DNA of 64,000 bases from Aeoliella straminimaris (GTDB lineage Bacteria; Planctomycetota; Planctomycetia; Pirellulales; Lacipirellulaceae), in contig NZ_JAMXLR010000061.1 of the NCBI RefSeq assembly GCF_024054565.1, forward strand, positions 62,001-126,000, given 5' to 3'. Numbering within the stretch: position 1 is the first letter of the stretch; the number at the start of each line of letters is the position of its first letter. The notes below the pieces were generated by a model, which saw nothing but the letters and a program-made list of their open reading frames with translations, ran no database searches and was not told where the DNA came from. Below, in pieces: positions 18,153 through 27,480 of the stretch. Position numbers and translations under genes: made by a program.

Positions 18153-19079
18153 CTAAGTCACCAGGCCCTTGGTGACCATCATGAAGACGTCTTCCAGGGT
18201 TGGCTCTTTGTCGGCGAAGGATAGCAGACCGACGTCGGAGGTGGCAAGTTGCCGCATCAGGCGCTGGACGTCGGCGTCTTCGCCACCCATTTCGACCACG
18301 CAGTTGCGGCTGTTGACCTGCACGCTGCGGACGTGGGGGTCGCTGCGGATGAGACTGACGCCGGCCTCCTGGTCGCCACTGAAGCGGACCTCGATGTGGT
18401 GGTGGCGTTGGATCTGGCGGTAAACTTTGTCGATTGGTCCGTGCAGCAGCAGTTGGCCCCGCTCGATGATGCCGATCGAGGTGCAACAGTCGGCCAGCTC
18501 GGTAAGGATGTGGCTGGAGATGAGGATCGTCTTGCCCATGCGCCGCAATTCTTTGAGCAGGGCTTTGACTTCCAGACGCGCACGGGGGTCGAGACCACTG
18601 GCCGGTTCGTCGAGAATCAGCACCGGCGGGTCGTGCACCAGCGTCTTGGCCAAGCATAGCCGCTGCTTCATACCACGCGATAGTCCGTTGACGTAATCAT
18701 CGCGTTTGTGTGTCAGGTCGAGCAGTTCCAGCACATCGCCGATCACGCCCTTGCGCTGGGCCTTGGGAATCTGGTAGGCCACGGCGAAGAAGTCGAGGAA
18801 CTCCCACACCTTCATGCCGTCGTACACGCCAAAGGTGTCGGGCATGTAACCGACGCTCTGCCGCACCTTGAGAGGTTCGCGGGTGACGCTATGCCCGTTG
18901 ACGGTGGCCTCGCCATGGGTGGCCCGCAGCAGCGTAGCAAGAAAACGAATGGTCGTACTTTTGCCGGCGCCGTTGGGACCAATGAACCCGAACATTTCGC
19001 CCGCCGCGATGTCGAGATCCAGGTTCTCAACGGCCACGAAGTCGCCGTAGGTCTTGCCGAAGTTGCGTATGGAGATCAT
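18153..19079 (-). CDS. ABC transporter ATP-binding protein
   Basis: 308 residues. Walker A GPNGAGKST (about residues 35-43), signature LSRGMKQRL, Walker B VLILDEPASGLDP, and H-loop SSHILTEL are all intact. The ~80-residue C-terminal extension is typical of ABC-2 type exporters or gliding/multidrug ATPases. Two genes upstream on the same strand encode a large lipoprotein and a two-domain permease, but that permease belongs to the importer (FbpB/ThiP) fold, so it may not be the partner. The start lacks a Shine-Dalgarno site; instead a C-rich tract precedes it on the coding strand. Confidence 0.92.
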   Translation of the reverse strand: MISIRNFGKTYGDFVAVENLDLDIAAGEMFGFIGPNGAGKSTTIRFLATLLRATHGEATVNGHSVTREPLKVRQSVGYMPDTFGVYDGMKVWEFLDFFAVAYQIPKAQRKGVIGDVLELLDLTHKRDDYVNGLSRGMKQRLCLAKTLVHDPPVLILDEPASGLDPRARLEVKALLKELRRMGKTILISSHILTELADCCTSIGIIERGQLLLHGPIDKVYRQIQRHHHIEVRFSGDQEAGVSLIRSDPHVRSVQVNSRNCVVEMGGEDADVQRLMRQLATSDVGLLSFADKEPTLEDVFMMVTKGLVT

Positions 19080-19137
19080 GGAGGGAGACTGGGGATCAGG
19101 GGTCGGGGATCAGGAGGCTAGTTGAGCGATGTGGTGG

Positions 19138-21750
19138 CTAGTTGGCAGGTCCAAATAAATCGCTCATGGTGGGGTCTTCGTCGTCGAATTCGGGATTGCC
19201 AAAATCCTCGCCGCCGAGTTCGTCGTAGTTGTCCATTACGTCCAGCGGGGTATTGGCGTCCGGTTCCGGAGGGGTCAGCGGAGCTCGAGCCAGGTGGGCC
19301 ACGACCAGGGCTGTACCGCGAGATTGCGCGGCGGCCGGCTCGACCACGACGCCCGGCAGCACCTCGTCGACACGTCCCACCAGGCGGACCTCGCCCGGGT
19401 CGATGTGCACTGGATCGAGCGCCAGGCGAAACAGCGGCTCCAACTGCAACCGCTTGTCGTCTTCGCCGGCCTCGGCAGCCCGTTCCGCGGCGAAACGGTC
19501 TTCGCCAACGGGTGTGAAACCGACCGATGACCCGCGGTTGGGCTCAATGTCGCCTACCCAGCATCCAATTAGCACCGGCTCGCCGGTGCCATCGTCCGTG
19601 CGTTTGACGACTGCCACGCTACTCAGTTTGAACTGTGTCTGGTTGACCACCCGCGGAGCTCCTCCCTCGCCTTGCTCAAAGACGATCGGCCCATCCAGCG
19701 CGTATACCTGCTCGCTGTGCACCATGTCGGTCGTGGCACTGGAGACTTGCAGCCCGGCGAGGTGGACGTCCTTGGCCTGAGTCAGCTCGACGTTGGACCG
19801 CGACTGCCCCAGCAGTAGGCGGAATTCGCCTCGCGGACTGTTGGGGAACGGGGCTGCGACGGCCGTCGGATCATCGAAGCTTGTGTCGTAGCTGGTCGAC
19901 AGCGAAGTGTAGAGTGCGGTGTAGCGGGACAAATGAGCCCGAGGATATTCGCCTTGCACTTCGAGCAGGGCGATCTCGGTTTGGGCGCGGACGAACCCGA
20001 TATCGAGCTGCGCCTGGTGCACCACGGCCACCGTGCCCAATAGCGCGATGATGGGGGCCGCGATCCAGGCGTATTCCACGCGCCCTAACGCCTTGAAGAA
20101 AATCCAGTTCATTGGCACCAGCACCACCAGATACACGGCCAGTGCCGTGACGACAAACATTGCGTCGGGCACCTGAACACCGGCCGCCTCGCGGAGCGAT
20201 TCGCGAGCAGCGTTACTCGTGGCGTTGAAGTCGTTCCAGGCGCCAATGCCACCGACCTGCTCGGCCGGTTTGATCTCGGTGTCCTGTTTGTTGGGATTGG
20301 TCAACTGGTCGAAGTTGTCCTCGTCAATCAGTTGCGCCGGTACGAAGTTCGTGGCGTTGGGATCGGCATGCACGTCGCGGGAAAAGAGTCGCAGATGCGT
20401 GATGTACTGGGCGTCGCGAATCGCGCCCTGTTTGTCTTTCCACTCGGCGTGCAGCTTGCCGACTCCATAGGTATTGTCGCCCATGCTCCACTCGCGCGGC
20501 AGCCGACGCATGATGCCCCCGTTGAACAGGTCGTCGAAATGAGGCGACCAGGTAAGCAGGTCGCGTTCGGCCAGTTGTATGCGAGAAACGACAATACGGC
20601 CGCGGCCAACCTGCCCTTCGACCAGCAAACCGCCGGTAGCGGCAGCCAGTCCCCCGCCCTGCCCGGCTCGCTCGGTCAGGTTCAGATTGATGCCTGACCA
20701 ATTGCGTGTGAGCTTGAGCTCTTTGGGTGGTCTAGCGCTGCGGCCGCGGGCGTTCTTTTCGGTCCAGTAGTCGATCATGACCTGAACATCGTCCTGCGTG
20801 ATCTCCGCTGCACCGCCATCGGTGGCTGGCAGGTACTCTGAGAGGAAGCTGCCCTCAAGCAGTTTGAGCGAATCGGGCCCATTGATGATGAGTTGCCCCC
20901 CCCAATGCAGCCAATCGATGAGCGCCTCGCGGCGCTGGCGGTCGAGTTGGTCGGGGTCGACCTCGTCCCACAGGATGTAGGCAATGGTGGTCCAGCACAT
21001 CGGGTTGTCGGGCAGCGGGACCTGCTTGGAGATATCGGGAAGCAGCACCTGGTAGTGGGCCAGATCGCCGCCCCCGGAGCGGTAGTCCATCTGGTCCTGC
21101 GGTACGGTAACGCCATTGAGCGACTTGATAAAGCTGTACCGGCTGGGTTCCTTGGCCATGACGACGAAGAAGTACTGGTATGGCTCCATCTTCGATAGCG
21201 GCGATCCCTGGGCGTTGCCACCTACGACGGCGCCGTAGTTTCGCTCGCGGAGCGTACACTTTACACTCGCCATGCCTGAGACGCTGGGCGCCAGGAAGAC
21301 GTTCTCGACTTGCCGAGGGCGACCTTTGGCCAATTGCACGGGACGCGAGCTGCTGAGCGTGAACGGTGTTTCCTCGATTGGCACCGGTCGGCCCACGTTA
21401 TCCACGACCTGCAAGGTGGTTTCGCCCCCCCAGTCCTCGTAGTTGGACTTCATCAACTGGGTCACTGTCATCCAGTGGCCCGGTTTGACGCGAGAAACCT
21501 TCACGTCGGTGTCGCTGGGCTTGGAAACCGGTGGCTCGACGATAAAGGGTTGCTTCTTTTTTTCTTCTTCTTTCTTTTTCTGTTCTTCCTCTTCCTTTTT
21601 CTTATTCTCTTCAGCCTCCTTGGCAAGCCGTGCTTGTCGCTCCTGCGGCGTCTCGCTGCGACATCCGCCGCAGCCGGTGGTACCAAGCATACAGCTCAAT
21701 AGCAGGAGCCAGACGATGGATCGCATGGATTGATGAAGCTTGGTCAGCAT
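19138..21750 (-). CDS. Large lipoprotein with charged coil and membrane helices, unknown
   Basis: 870 residues. The N-terminal signal ends in a lipobox (LGTTGC, Cys near 27), so it is probably lipidated. Residues ~35-67 are an almost pure Lys/Glu tract that would form a stiff coil. The middle is mostly soluble; it includes a segment that looks like a Gln-amidotransferase-fold trimming (GGQLIINGPDSL). Near residues 543-590 there are two adjacent hydrophobic helices, then a beta-rich C-terminal part ending in an acidic tail. From general knowledge, membrane proteins of this layout sit next to ABC ATPase genes in planctomycetes. I do not recognise the family. The ABC ATPase follows 58 bp downstream. 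Confidence 0.82.
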   Translation of the reverse strand: MLTKLHQSMRSIVWLLLLSCMLGTTGCGGCRSETPQERQARLAKEAEENKKKEEEEQKKKEEEKKKQPFIVEPPVSKPSDTDVKVSRVKPGHWMTVTQLMKSNYEDWGGETTLQVVDNVGRPVPIEETPFTLSSSRPVQLAKGRPRQVENVFLAPSVSGMASVKCTLRERNYGAVVGGNAQGSPLSKMEPYQYFFVVMAKEPSRYSFIKSLNGVTVPQDQMDYRSGGGDLAHYQVLLPDISKQVPLPDNPMCWTTIAYILWDEVDPDQLDRQRREALIDWLHWGGQLIINGPDSLKLLEGSFLSEYLPATDGGAAEITQDDVQVMIDYWTEKNARGRSARPPKELKLTRNWSGINLNLTERAGQGGGLAAATGGLLVEGQVGRGRIVVSRIQLAERDLLTWSPHFDDLFNGGIMRRLPREWSMGDNTYGVGKLHAEWKDKQGAIRDAQYITHLRLFSRDVHADPNATNFVPAQLIDEDNFDQLTNPNKQDTEIKPAEQVGGIGAWNDFNATSNAARESLREAAGVQVPDAMFVVTALAVYLVVLVPMNWIFFKALGRVEYAWIAAPIIALLGTVAVVHQAQLDIGFVRAQTEIALLEVQGEYPRAHLSRYTALYTSLSTSYDTSFDDPTAVAAPFPNSPRGEFRLLLGQSRSNVELTQAKDVHLAGLQVSSATTDMVHSEQVYALDGPIVFEQGEGGAPRVVNQTQFKLSSVAVVKRTDDGTGEPVLIGCWVGDIEPNRGSSVGFTPVGEDRFAAERAAEAGEDDKRLQLEPLFRLALDPVHIDPGEVRLVGRVDEVLPGVVVEPAAAQSRGTALVVAHLARAPLTPPEPDANTPLDVMDNYDELGGEDFGNPEFDDEDPTMSDLFGPAN

Positions 21751-21884
21751 AGACTTCGTAACCGTGGTTAGTAGTCAAACCGCCCCACCGTTTGGACGGA
21801 TAGTTAACAGGCATTCGAACCAAATACCGGTGTCTTGTATACATGACCGGTACGCACGAGTAAAAAAGTTTATTTCGTCGTGGA

Positions 21885-23570
21885 TTATACCCGCCCATCG
21901 GCCCCGCGTCTGCCACGACCAATGAGCCACACTGCCACGGCCGCCACCAGGGCCACTGCCGCCAGCAGGACCAGCGACATGGCCGAAACGCGGTCTTCGA
22001 CCCCATAGTGCAATAGCCCGAAAAGACGGATGGTAAGCGTCGGCGGGCCGGGGGGCATCACCAGCACGCTGGCCGACAGTTCGCCTGCCGACAGTGCAAA
22101 CGTGGCCAGCCAGGTGGACAGCACCTGCGGCAGCACCTGCAGGACGCCGATTCGCCAGAAGCGGGCAAACCACCTTGCCCCGTCGGTACGGGCCGCGTCG
22201 ATCAACAGTCGGGGCACCGTGGCAAAGCCGGCCGCCATGATCAACGAGGCAACCGGCGCAAAGCGAATGGTTTGCACCAGCCAGGGAGCCAGGAGCGTCC
22301 GGTCGTACGCCCGCGTGAGCCATGCCAGCGGCGAGTCGAGCGGGTGATTCAGTAGCTTGATGGTCATGATGCCCAGGATCGGCCCGGGCACGCTCATCGC
22401 AAACGCAAACACCACGAGCACCACCCACGGTGTGCGGCGACTGGTCCGTAGGTGCCAACCCAGCAGGCAGCCGACGAGCGTTGCGGTGGTGGCCACCGCG
22501 GCGCCCAACCCCAAGGTCTGCAGCAGCTCGCGCCAATGATGCCCCATGGCGCCGAGCAGTTCCGCCAACAGTTTGCTGAGTTGCCAGGCTCGCTGCCAGC
22601 CGCCATCGGTTTCCAGTGCCCCCAATCCGGCTTTGTAGACCAACGCGGCGATCGGCAGCGCGGCTACCAACAGCAACACGCCCAGCGGTACGAAGAACAG
22701 CTGCCAACGGCCGCGAGCCGGGCGCCACTGCCAACGATGCTCGGCCGTTGAGTCGGCGTGTGTGGCCAGGCTCGAAACCACCGGCACCAGCACCCACAGC
22801 ATGGTGCCTGCCAGCAACACCACGCCGGTAACCAAACCGGCGTAGCGAGCCCACGCCCAGGAGGCCTGGTCGACCAGCAGGTTATCACCGGGCGAAAGCT
22901 TGTCGGTGGGAAAACCACCGGCGGCCGCCGTGATGTAAACCTCCTCGGCAAAGGTGCGGATCTGGAAGAAGTCGGTCACGGTCATCTCGGCGGCAATGCT
23001 GACGGCCGTCCAGACCGCTGCGATGGCAATGCCGGGTAGCGCGGCCCGTAGGGTGACCGTCGCCAGCACGCGCCTAGCAGGCATCGCGAGCAGTGCTGTC
23101 TCTTCCAGCTCGGCCGGAACACGGAGTAGCGCCGCGGAGGTGATGCAAACGATCCAGGGCACGGCGGCCATGGCGTGAATCCAGATGGCTCCGGTCCAGC
23201 CATCCATCCAGGCGTGCGATTCTCCCGACGGCGAGACAGCAACTAGCCACCCCCCGACACCCAGGGCTCCCATCCAGCCCCCCGCATGCACGAACAGCGG
23301 AATGAACAACATCACGGCGAACGCCGCGAGCATCCACCGCCGGGCGGGGCAGTTGGTCTTCGTCAGCACCACGGCGGCCAGCACGCCCGGCAACATGGCG
23401 ATGGCCGTCGCCGCGCCGCTGAGATAGAGGGTATCGAGCGTAATTCCACGCACCCGCGGCCCCATGACCAGCAGGCAGGTCAGCACCAGCACCGCCAGCG
23501 GCAGGGACCACCAGATTGTTCGTAACTTGCTATTCAAGACTTGGTGCACCGCAATCGGGACAACGAGCAA
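21885..23570 (-). CDS. Two-domain ABC transporter permease (FbpB/ThiP type)
   Basis: 561 residues with about 12 membrane helices arranged as two homologous permease domains. The EAA-type loop of the first is at ELEETALLAMPARRVLATVTL and of the second at LLIDAARTDGARWFARFWRI. Such double permeases serve iron(III) or thiamine importers with a periplasmic binding protein and an ATPase, neither of which is adjacent; the ATPase at 18153 is of exporter type. The true start is uncertain: TTG 23570, GTG 23549 or TTG 23537 are in frame with no ATG and no clear RBS. Confidence 0.85.
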   Translation of the reverse strand: MLVVPIAVHQVLNSKLRTIWWSLPLAVLVLTCLLVMGPRVRGITLDTLYLSGAATAIAMLPGVLAAVVLTKTNCPARRWMLAAFAVMLFIPLFVHAGGWMGALGVGGWLVAVSPSGESHAWMDGWTGAIWIHAMAAVPWIVCITSAALLRVPAELEETALLAMPARRVLATVTLRAALPGIAIAAVWTAVSIAAEMTVTDFFQIRTFAEEVYITAAAGGFPTDKLSPGDNLLVDQASWAWARYAGLVTGVVLLAGTMLWVLVPVVSSLATHADSTAEHRWQWRPARGRWQLFFVPLGVLLLVAALPIAALVYKAGLGALETDGGWQRAWQLSKLLAELLGAMGHHWRELLQTLGLGAAVATTATLVGCLLGWHLRTSRRTPWVVLVVFAFAMSVPGPILGIMTIKLLNHPLDSPLAWLTRAYDRTLLAPWLVQTIRFAPVASLIMAAGFATVPRLLIDAARTDGARWFARFWRIGVLQVLPQVLSTWLATFALSAGELSASVLVMPPGPPTLTIRLFGLLHYGVEDRVSAMSLVLLAAVALVAAVAVWLIGRGRRGADGRV

Positions 23571-23625
23571 CTCGGGGCAAACTGCCCTTCACCGCACCTG
23601 GCGACTGGGCAGATAGGAGATTTTG

Positions 23626-23654
23626 TTGATTCGGACCGCCGCAAACGATATGCT
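23626..23654 (+). promoter_or_regulatory. Candidate promoter for the zinc-ribbon gene at 23767
   Basis: TTGATT (23626-23631), 17-bp spacer, TATGCT (23649-23654) in the divergent spacer between the permease and the zinc-ribbon gene. It predicts a leader of about 105 nt. Inferred from hexamers and spacing. Confidence 0.35.
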
Positions 23655-23766
23655 ACGGAGAGGTGGATCTTTTCTATTAAACCCCAATTGTCGGGGGGTC
23701 CCGGCGACTGGGGAACGAACTGCAGGCGAGCTTTTCATCGCGCGGCTGCAGTAAGGAGTGCAGGAT

Positions 23767-24138
23767 ATGGGCATTCAGGTCAGGTGTCCGCACGGGCATG
23801 TCTTTAAGGTTAAGGACAAGTACGCCGGCAAGCGCGGGCTTTGTCCGCACTGCACCGAACAGGTCATTGTGGAGGTCCCCTCGGCCGACAACTCCGACGC
23901 CATGGTCAAGGCGTATCGCAAGGCCGTGACGGACGAGCATCGCGCGTCGCACGCGGTGGACTCGGGCAGCTCATCCATCTTCGACGACATTCCCCATGAC
24001 GAAGATCCCAGCACCAGCGCCAGCTTGCTTGGTTCCAGCGTCATTCGTCACCACGTGCGGTGCGAGTTCTGCAACCAGTCGGTCCCCATGTGGTATGCCA
24101 AGTGCCCCGCGTGCGGCCACTTCATGGACCAGGGTTAG
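23767..24138 (+). CDS. Protein with two zinc ribbons, unknown
   Basis: 123 residues. ATG 23767 has AAGGAG eight bases upstream, preferred over GTG 23758. An N-terminal ribbon (RCPHGH...LCPHC, residues ~6-30) and a C-terminal ribbon (RCEFC...KCPACGH, residues ~98-118) flank a hydrophilic, probably disordered middle with a poly-Ser/Asp stretch. The N-terminal pattern CPxGHxFKVKDKYAGK resembles short zinc-ribbon modules fused to various planctomycete proteins. No enzyme domain; nucleic-acid or protein binding is a guess. Confidence 0.78.
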   Translation: MGIQVRCPHGHVFKVKDKYAGKRGLCPHCTEQVIVEVPSADNSDAMVKAYRKAVTDEHRASHAVDSGSSSIFDDIPHDEDPSTSASLLGSSVIRHHVRCEFCNQSVPMWYAKCPACGHFMDQG

Positions 24139-24183
24139 GCCTGAGCCAATATTGTCATCCACCGCAACCCGGTCCGAGCCCAT

Positions 24184-24378
24184 TCATTCCCCCAGTGCAT
24201 CGTCGATGATCTGCTGAATATCGAAGGCTCCCCCTTCAATGGAATCGAAGATCGACTCGTGCACGGTCTTGGCGTCGTAATCGGCCACCTTGACCAGGAT
24301 CTTCTCGATCTCTTCTTGCGAGTGCCCTTGGTTCTCGAGCCAGGCAACCAGTTGGGCGTGACGCGTTTCGTGCGACAT
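24184..24378 (-). CDS. Small acidic helical protein, unknown
   Basis: 64 residues, strongly predicted helical and acidic (HSQEEIEKILVKVADYDAKT). ATG 24378 follows CCTTAGAACAAAAC, a weak RBS. It converges on the zinc-ribbon gene. No family recognised. Regular charge pattern and lack of another reading make it a plausible gene. Confidence 0.6.
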   Translation of the reverse strand: MSHETRHAQLVAWLENQGHSQEEIEKILVKVADYDAKTVHESIFDSIEGGAFDIQQIIDDALGE

Positions 24379-24542
24379 GTTTTGTTCTAAGGGGTTTGGT
24401 TGGCGGTGCTAGCACGCCCGGATCGGAATGAAAAAACGCCATAGCCCCGCCGGCAGAGCTTTGCTAAGGTTTGCCGCCCCGACTTCCTGCGCGATGGTTG
24501 TGGGAACGGTATTGTCAACCTTTTCGATGCTTCTAATTTAGC

Positions 24543-25223
24543 ATGATTTTACGCCTTTCGCTGCTATTTGCCTCGCTGGCCTTGTTCGTAGGGTGTCAAA
24601 CGACGCCCTGGCCGTTGCGATTGCTCCAGCGGCCCGAGCGAACTACCTATCGCACCGCTGAAATGCGGATGGATGCCGTGCGCGAGTTCCGCGCCAAATC
24701 CACCGGGGTCGATACGCCCGAGCAACGCGAGATCGTCAATCAACTGGCCCGGCAAATCCAGGTAGAGCCCGATCCGCTGGTCCGCGAGGCCATTGTCGAC
24801 ACCATCGCCGAATTCCGCACGCCGCTCGCGGCACAGGTGCTGGAAGCCGGACTCAGCGACGAGGATCTGCATGTACGCCGTCATTGCTGCCAGGCCCTCG
24901 GCAAGCGGGGCGATCCGGCTGCCGTGCCCGTGCTGGCACGGGCCATCAACGCCGAGCAGGACCTGCAGGTCCGTGTCGCGGCGGTCGAGGCCCTGGGCAG
25001 AATCAACTCGCCCGACGCGTATACCGCACTGGCCGTGGCCATGGAGGACCGCAACCCGGCCATGCAGTATGCTGGCGTCGAAAGCATGAAACAGATCAGC
25101 GGCAAGGACTTGGGCAACGATGTTTCCACCTGGCTGCAGTACGCCCGTGGCGAAACGCCCACGCGCAAAGCCGAAGAGGAAATCTCCATCGCCCGTCGCA
25201 TCCGTGGTCTCACTCCGTTCTAG
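24543..25223 (+). CDS. HEAT-repeat lipoprotein
   Basis: 226 residues. The signal ends in a lipobox (LFVGC, Cys18), so the protein is probably anchored in a membrane. Residues ~60-190 hold HEAT/PBS-lyase-type repeats (LVREAIVDTIAEF, DLHVRRHCCQALGKRGD, DLQVRVAAVEALGRIN, NPAMQYAGVESMKQI). It likely serves as a binding scaffold. No catalytic residues. The RBS is weak. It precedes the exported protein at 25439 by 215 bp on the same strand. Confidence 0.82.
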   Translation: MILRLSLLFASLALFVGCQTTPWPLRLLQRPERTTYRTAEMRMDAVREFRAKSTGVDTPEQREIVNQLARQIQVEPDPLVREAIVDTIAEFRTPLAAQVLEAGLSDEDLHVRRHCCQALGKRGDPAAVPVLARAINAEQDLQVRVAAVEALGRINSPDAYTALAVAMEDRNPAMQYAGVESMKQISGKDLGNDVSTWLQYARGETPTRKAEEEISIARRIRGLTPF

Positions 25224-25438
25224 CGCTTCTAAGCCGTCGGTTGCTCTGACCACGACTTTCGCCTTTTCATACCGCAAATTCCGTAAATCGGACTCAAGGA
25301 TTCATTGCCCCAGAACACTTGAGTTTTGCTCGGCATCGCCCGATACAGTCATCAGTGAGGAGCCTTCTGCGTGCTCCGTTGCCATAGCTGCTGTGCAATG
25401 CTAGCACCCTGGCAGTTGGCTAGTACTACTGATGATGT

Positions 25439-27265
25439 TTGCGACTGGGGGGGAAGGTGCCATTCAACCTACCAAAATGGCTGGCTCTGCGCGGTTTCAG
25501 AGCACAGCTTGGTGTGGCGGCCCTATCTGTGGCGCTTGGTGGTTCATACGCGGCCGTGGGACAGCAAGGTTCCTCGCGGCCGGCGATCGATATCAACGCG
25601 CCCGCAACGCTTAGGGCCACCATCGGCGAAGCGGGGCGCAAGAGCTTGCCCATCGAATCGTTGCCGGACGTGCATGGGCTCGACCTCAGCGAGCCTGCCA
25701 AGACCAAATTGCGCCTCTCCCGGCGATCGCCGGCCAAGGTCCAACCGGCGCCGCTCGCCAGCAAAGGTCCCGCGCTGATGATGCCGGGACTGGTCGAACC
25801 CAGCGATGCTCCGCTGGCCGATGTGCTGCCCGCGCGCGAAGAACCAGCCACCCAGGGCGAAGCTCCACCCGCGGCGCCCGAGCAGTTCCAACCCGAGTGG
25901 CGTCCCAGCGGCAAGGTTGCCAAGGTCCGCGAAGAAACCGCCGCGCCCCAGGCTCCCTCCACGCTTAAGTCGGACAACGCCAAGCCACTGGTGGTCAAGC
26001 AACCACCAACCAACGAAGCAAAGCCTGCCAAGCCGAAGGTGATCGCCAAACAAGACGAAGACACCAAACGCCAGCAGCAGGCCGCCCCGCTCAAGCAGGA
26101 TTCGGTGGCCGCCGACGAGGTGACGCCCGAGCCCGCCGACATCGAACCGGCCCAGCCGCTGAAGCCGCTCACTCGCAATCAGATCTACCTGCGCAACAAG
26201 ATGCGCAAGGTGCTCAGCTACTACTACCGCCAGCAGCTCAACAGTCACGAGCACGACACCTGGGAAGCCATGCACATGATGCTGGCGTACGGTCTGCACA
26301 GCCGCATCAAGGCCGGAGGACCGCAGGGCGAATCGATGACCGCTATCGGCTGGCTCTGCTACAACAACCCCTGCAAGAGCAAGCAGTTGATGATTCTGAA
26401 TGACGAAGGCGAGATTCGCGCGCAGTACGGCGTCGGTCTGCAGGGACACATGGGACAGTTCCTGGCCATGCTGGCTCAGTGCAACGTCGATCCCAGCTAC
26501 CCGATCCGCGTGGATGGCAAGGAGTTCACCATCCGCGACCTGATCGAGGCCGAGAAAAAGACCTGCTACCCCAACACCGAGCTCACGTTCAAACTCATCG
26601 CGCTGATGCATTACCTGCCTTCGGACAGTCAGTGGGTCAACGACCGCGGCGAGCAGTGGAACATTGAGAAGCTGATCGAGGAAGAACTCAAACAGCCCAT
26701 TCGGGGCGCCGCCTGCGGTGGCACCCACCGACTGGGCGGACTCACCCTGGCGGTCCGCAAGCGCCAAGCCCGCGGCGAGCCCGTCGAAGGTGTCTGGCTG
26801 CAGGCCAAGCAGTTTACCGAGAAGTACGAACAGTACCTGTACCGCCTGCAGAATCCCGATGGCAGCTTCAGCACCGAATGGTTCCGCGGACCTGGTCGCG
26901 AGTCGGATATCGACCGTCGCTGCCGCACCACCGGCCACCTGCTGGAGTGGGCTCTGTACCAGGCCGAGGACGATCAGCTTACCTCGTACCGACTGGTCAA
27001 GGCGACCAACTACCTGACCAATCTGCTTTACAGCAATTCGGACAACGCCTGGGAGATTGGCCCGCAGGCCCATGCACTGCACGCCCTGTCGCTGTACGAC
27101 CAACGGGTGTTCCAGCCGCACGACAAGGCCCGTCCCATGGCCAAATCGGACGACAACGGCGCGGACAAGCCGAAATGGGTGGCCGACAGTCAGCGGATGC
27201 GGACCATTCCGCGCCAAGAGAAGTCGGCCGATCGCTCCAAGGGCGGCTGGTGGTGGAACAGGTGA
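25439..27265 (+). CDS. Exported protein with Pro-rich linker and alpha-toroid-like domain
   Basis: 608 residues from TTG 25439; GTG 25457, next to GGGGGGAAG, may be the real start. A hydrophobic signal (GVAALSVALGGSYAAVG) is followed by ~230 residues rich in Pro, Ala, Lys and Gln (probably disordered linker). The C-terminal ~370 residues are helical: Trp- and Tyr-rich, with ACGGTHRLGGL and QNPDGSFSTEWF, the latter like the QxPDGSF motif of squalene/prenyltransferase-type alpha-alpha toroids. No active-site residues can be named. Function unknown; presumably periplasmic. Confidence 0.75.
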   Translation: MRLGGKVPFNLPKWLALRGFRAQLGVAALSVALGGSYAAVGQQGSSRPAIDINAPATLRATIGEAGRKSLPIESLPDVHGLDLSEPAKTKLRLSRRSPAKVQPAPLASKGPALMMPGLVEPSDAPLADVLPAREEPATQGEAPPAAPEQFQPEWRPSGKVAKVREETAAPQAPSTLKSDNAKPLVVKQPPTNEAKPAKPKVIAKQDEDTKRQQQAAPLKQDSVAADEVTPEPADIEPAQPLKPLTRNQIYLRNKMRKVLSYYYRQQLNSHEHDTWEAMHMMLAYGLHSRIKAGGPQGESMTAIGWLCYNNPCKSKQLMILNDEGEIRAQYGVGLQGHMGQFLAMLAQCNVDPSYPIRVDGKEFTIRDLIEAEKKTCYPNTELTFKLIALMHYLPSDSQWVNDRGEQWNIEKLIEEELKQPIRGAACGGTHRLGGLTLAVRKRQARGEPVEGVWLQAKQFTEKYEQYLYRLQNPDGSFSTEWFRGPGRESDIDRRCRTTGHLLEWALYQAEDDQLTSYRLVKATNYLTNLLYSNSDNAWEIGPQAHALHALSLYDQRVFQPHDKARPMAKSDDNGADKPKWVADSQRMRTIPRQEKSADRSKGGWWWNR

Positions 27266-27480
27266 CATAGGCCGAATTGTCGCTCCTCGCTCAATGGGCT
27301 AAACTACAGTGTCGGCTGCCGAAGCCGATACTCCGAAATGGCCCCCCGGCAACTTCCTTGTCCCATCCCTTTCCCCTTGGCGGGCAAAGGATCGGCGTGG
27401 CAAGTTAACCACTGCTGCGGATGTTGCTCCAAGGCCATTGCTCCTGTCCTTTGGTCTCTAATGGTTCGTGGTGAAGGTGA

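Noticed and set aside
20880..20910. A run of C residues in the large lipoprotein gene that could hide a frameshift
   Set aside because: The frame continues without interruption and composition stays the same on both sides.
25544..27268. A 574-codon open frame on the minus strand
   Set aside because: Antisense to the exported protein at 25439-27265, which has a signal peptide and recognisable C-terminal motifs.
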